Position numbers and translations under genes: made by a program
From: Porticoccaceae bacterium
Lineage (GTDB): Bacteria; Pseudomonadota; Gammaproteobacteria; Pseudomonadales; Porticoccaceae
DNA: 6,166 bases
Reading direction: 5' to 3'
NCBI GenBank assembly: GCA_002701765.1
Contig: NZXB01000009.1
Location: 8,558-14,723, forward strand
The notes under the pieces: generated by a model
The model's input: the letters and a program-made list of their open reading frames with translations, nothing else
Databases searched by the model: none
What the model was told of the DNA's origin: nothing
Shown here: piece by piece, positions 5,513-6,166 of the stretch
Position numbering within the stretch: position 1 is the stretch's first letter
Layout of the letters: each line of letters starts with the position of its first letter

Positions 5513-5869
5513 ATGAATCAACAACAAATAGATGGCATGAATCCTAACGAGTTATATCGGGAGGAAAGCTATACAGATCAAAAACTCGGTAACATCCGAA
5601 AACTCATCCCGATCACTGCTGACGGCAGCGACGATGTTGGACGACCCATTCAGTTTGTGGGCTCTGCGCAAATTATGAGCCCAATGGGCGCAATTCCCTT
5701 GAGTTTCGAGCTCGACGGAACGAATATCGGCGAAGCCGCGGAAGATTTTGCGGATAAAGCTCAAAAAGCCATTGAGGAGGCCTCGGCCGAGATCGAGCGA
5801 GTTCGTCGCGAGCAAGCGTCACAGATTGTTGTCCCCGGGCAAGGTGGCGGAAGCGGGATTATTTCTTAG
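5513..5869 (+). CDS. Conserved-looking small cytoplasmic protein of unknown function
   Basis: A 118-residue protein without signal peptide, membrane segment or cysteine. The N-terminal half has NPNELYREESYTDQKLGNIRKLIPI (about 10-34) and DGSDDVGRPIQFVGSAQI (37-54), then MGAIPLSFELDG (58-69), which looks like beta strands. The C-terminal half is a long charged helix (about residues 70-102, with regular alanine and glutamate spacing, EAAEDFADKAQKAIEEASAEI) that could form a coiled coil, followed by IVVPGQGGGSGIIS, a glycine-rich tail. I have a vague memory of similar uncharacterised proteins in Pseudomonas-related bacteria but cannot confirm it. The ribosome-binding site is poor. Its stop codon overlaps the stop of the convergent GIY-YIG gene by 4 bp. 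No Pho box is seen. The amino-acid composition and clear domain-like pattern make it a real gene; the function is unknown. Confidence 0.8.
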   Translation: MNQQQIDGMNPNELYREESYTDQKLGNIRKLIPITADGSDDVGRPIQFVGSAQIMSPMGAIPLSFELDGTNIGEAAEDFADKAQKAIEEASAEIERVRREQASQIVVPGQGGGSGIIS

Positions 5870-6144
5870 CGTTTGCTGTCTCTAGGTTTCAATTCCTCGC
5901 TGGCCTCCATCAACTTGATCTTGTCTGAACGGCAGAGCTTTTTGATTTGTGCTTCTCTTTGACTAGCAGCGCTTCTGCTAACATGCTCTTCCGAAAATTT
6001 AATCGATAAAGCTTTTCGCCCACGAAAATACCTAGCACCCCCTTTGCCCGACACATGTTGGCTGAACCTGCGCTCAAGATCAGTTGTAATACCAGTGTAA
6101 AAGCTATGATCACTCGCTTCTATAATGTATACAAACCAGCTCAT
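5866..6144 (-). CDS. Small GIY-YIG domain protein of the UPF0213/YhbQ type
   Basis: A 92-residue stand-alone GIY-YIG nuclease-fold protein. The core motifs are VYIIEASDHSFYTGIT (5-20, corresponding to GIY and YIG), DLERRFSQH (22-30, catalytic arginine and histidine positions), GKGGARYFRGR (33-43), and the SQREAQIKKL helix (61-70) whose Glu64 is the expected metal ligand. This order matches the UPF0213 family, whose members are about 80-100 residues long; a DNA-processing role is suspected for the family, but the cellular function of most members is not established. ATG 6144 is followed directly by the conserved SWFVYII start of the domain, and only a weak GGTGAG precedes it. The frame stays open to the right edge but offers no earlier ATG or GTG start in view. 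It ends convergently with the 118-residue gene. Confidence 0.9.
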   Translation of the reverse strand: MSWFVYIIEASDHSFYTGITTDLERRFSQHVSGKGGARYFRGRKALSIKFSEEHVSRSAASQREAQIKKLCRSDKIKLMEASEELKPRDSKR

Positions 6145-6166
6145 CTCACCGAAGATGGGTACCCTT

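Noticed and set aside
1..6166. CRISPR array, tRNA, rRNA or insertion sequence
   Set aside because: No spaced repeat series, cloverleaf-like segment, transposase frame or terminal inverted repeats were seen.

Overview
The window is a compact phosphate-starvation (Pho regulon) locus from a Gram-negative bacterium, most likely a gammaproteobacterium. The reasons are a beta-barrel porin ending in phenylalanine, a PhoB/PhoR pair, a PstC of the long form with an extended N-terminus, and enterobacterial-type Pho boxes. Base composition is moderate (estimated by eye at mid-40s % GC). An environmental or marine lineage seems plausible, but I cannot name a genus from the sequence.

Layout. Positions 1-360 (minus) hold the N-terminal 120 codons of pstC, running off the left edge. 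Positions 434-1492 (minus) are pstS, the periplasmic phosphate-binding protein. Positions 1493-1671 are a divergent regulatory region with two Pho boxes facing away from each other, each followed at exactly 10 bp by a -10-like hexamer. Positions 1672-2688 (plus) are an outer-membrane porin. Positions 2732-3226 (plus) are an unrecognised 164-residue protein with a signal peptide and four cysteines. Converging on it with only 10 bp between stop codons are phoR (3237-4508, minus) and phoB (4532-5248, minus), transcribed together from a Pho-box promoter at 5291-5324. After a non-coding gap of 264 bp come an unrecognised 118-residue cytoplasmic protein (5513-5869, plus) and a small GIY-YIG domain protein (5866-6144, minus), whose stop codons overlap.

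How it fits together. PhoR senses phosphate limitation and phosphorylates PhoB. PhoB~P should bind the three Pho boxes seen here: its own promoter (autoregulation), the pstSC promoter (high-affinity uptake), and the porin promoter (outer-membrane entry). The 164-residue secreted protein follows the porin without a visible terminator, so it is a plausible uncharacterised member of the same regulon. The 118-residue protein and the GIY-YIG protein have no visible Pho box and are probably unrelated neighbours.

The most interesting points are the 11-bp-phased, partly palindromic arrangement of PhoB half-sites in the divergent region, the extra half-site at phoB, the unrecognised secreted four-cysteine protein, and two small perfect or near-perfect hairpins immediately upstream of the two small unknown genes, both of which lack a good Shine-Dalgarno sequence.
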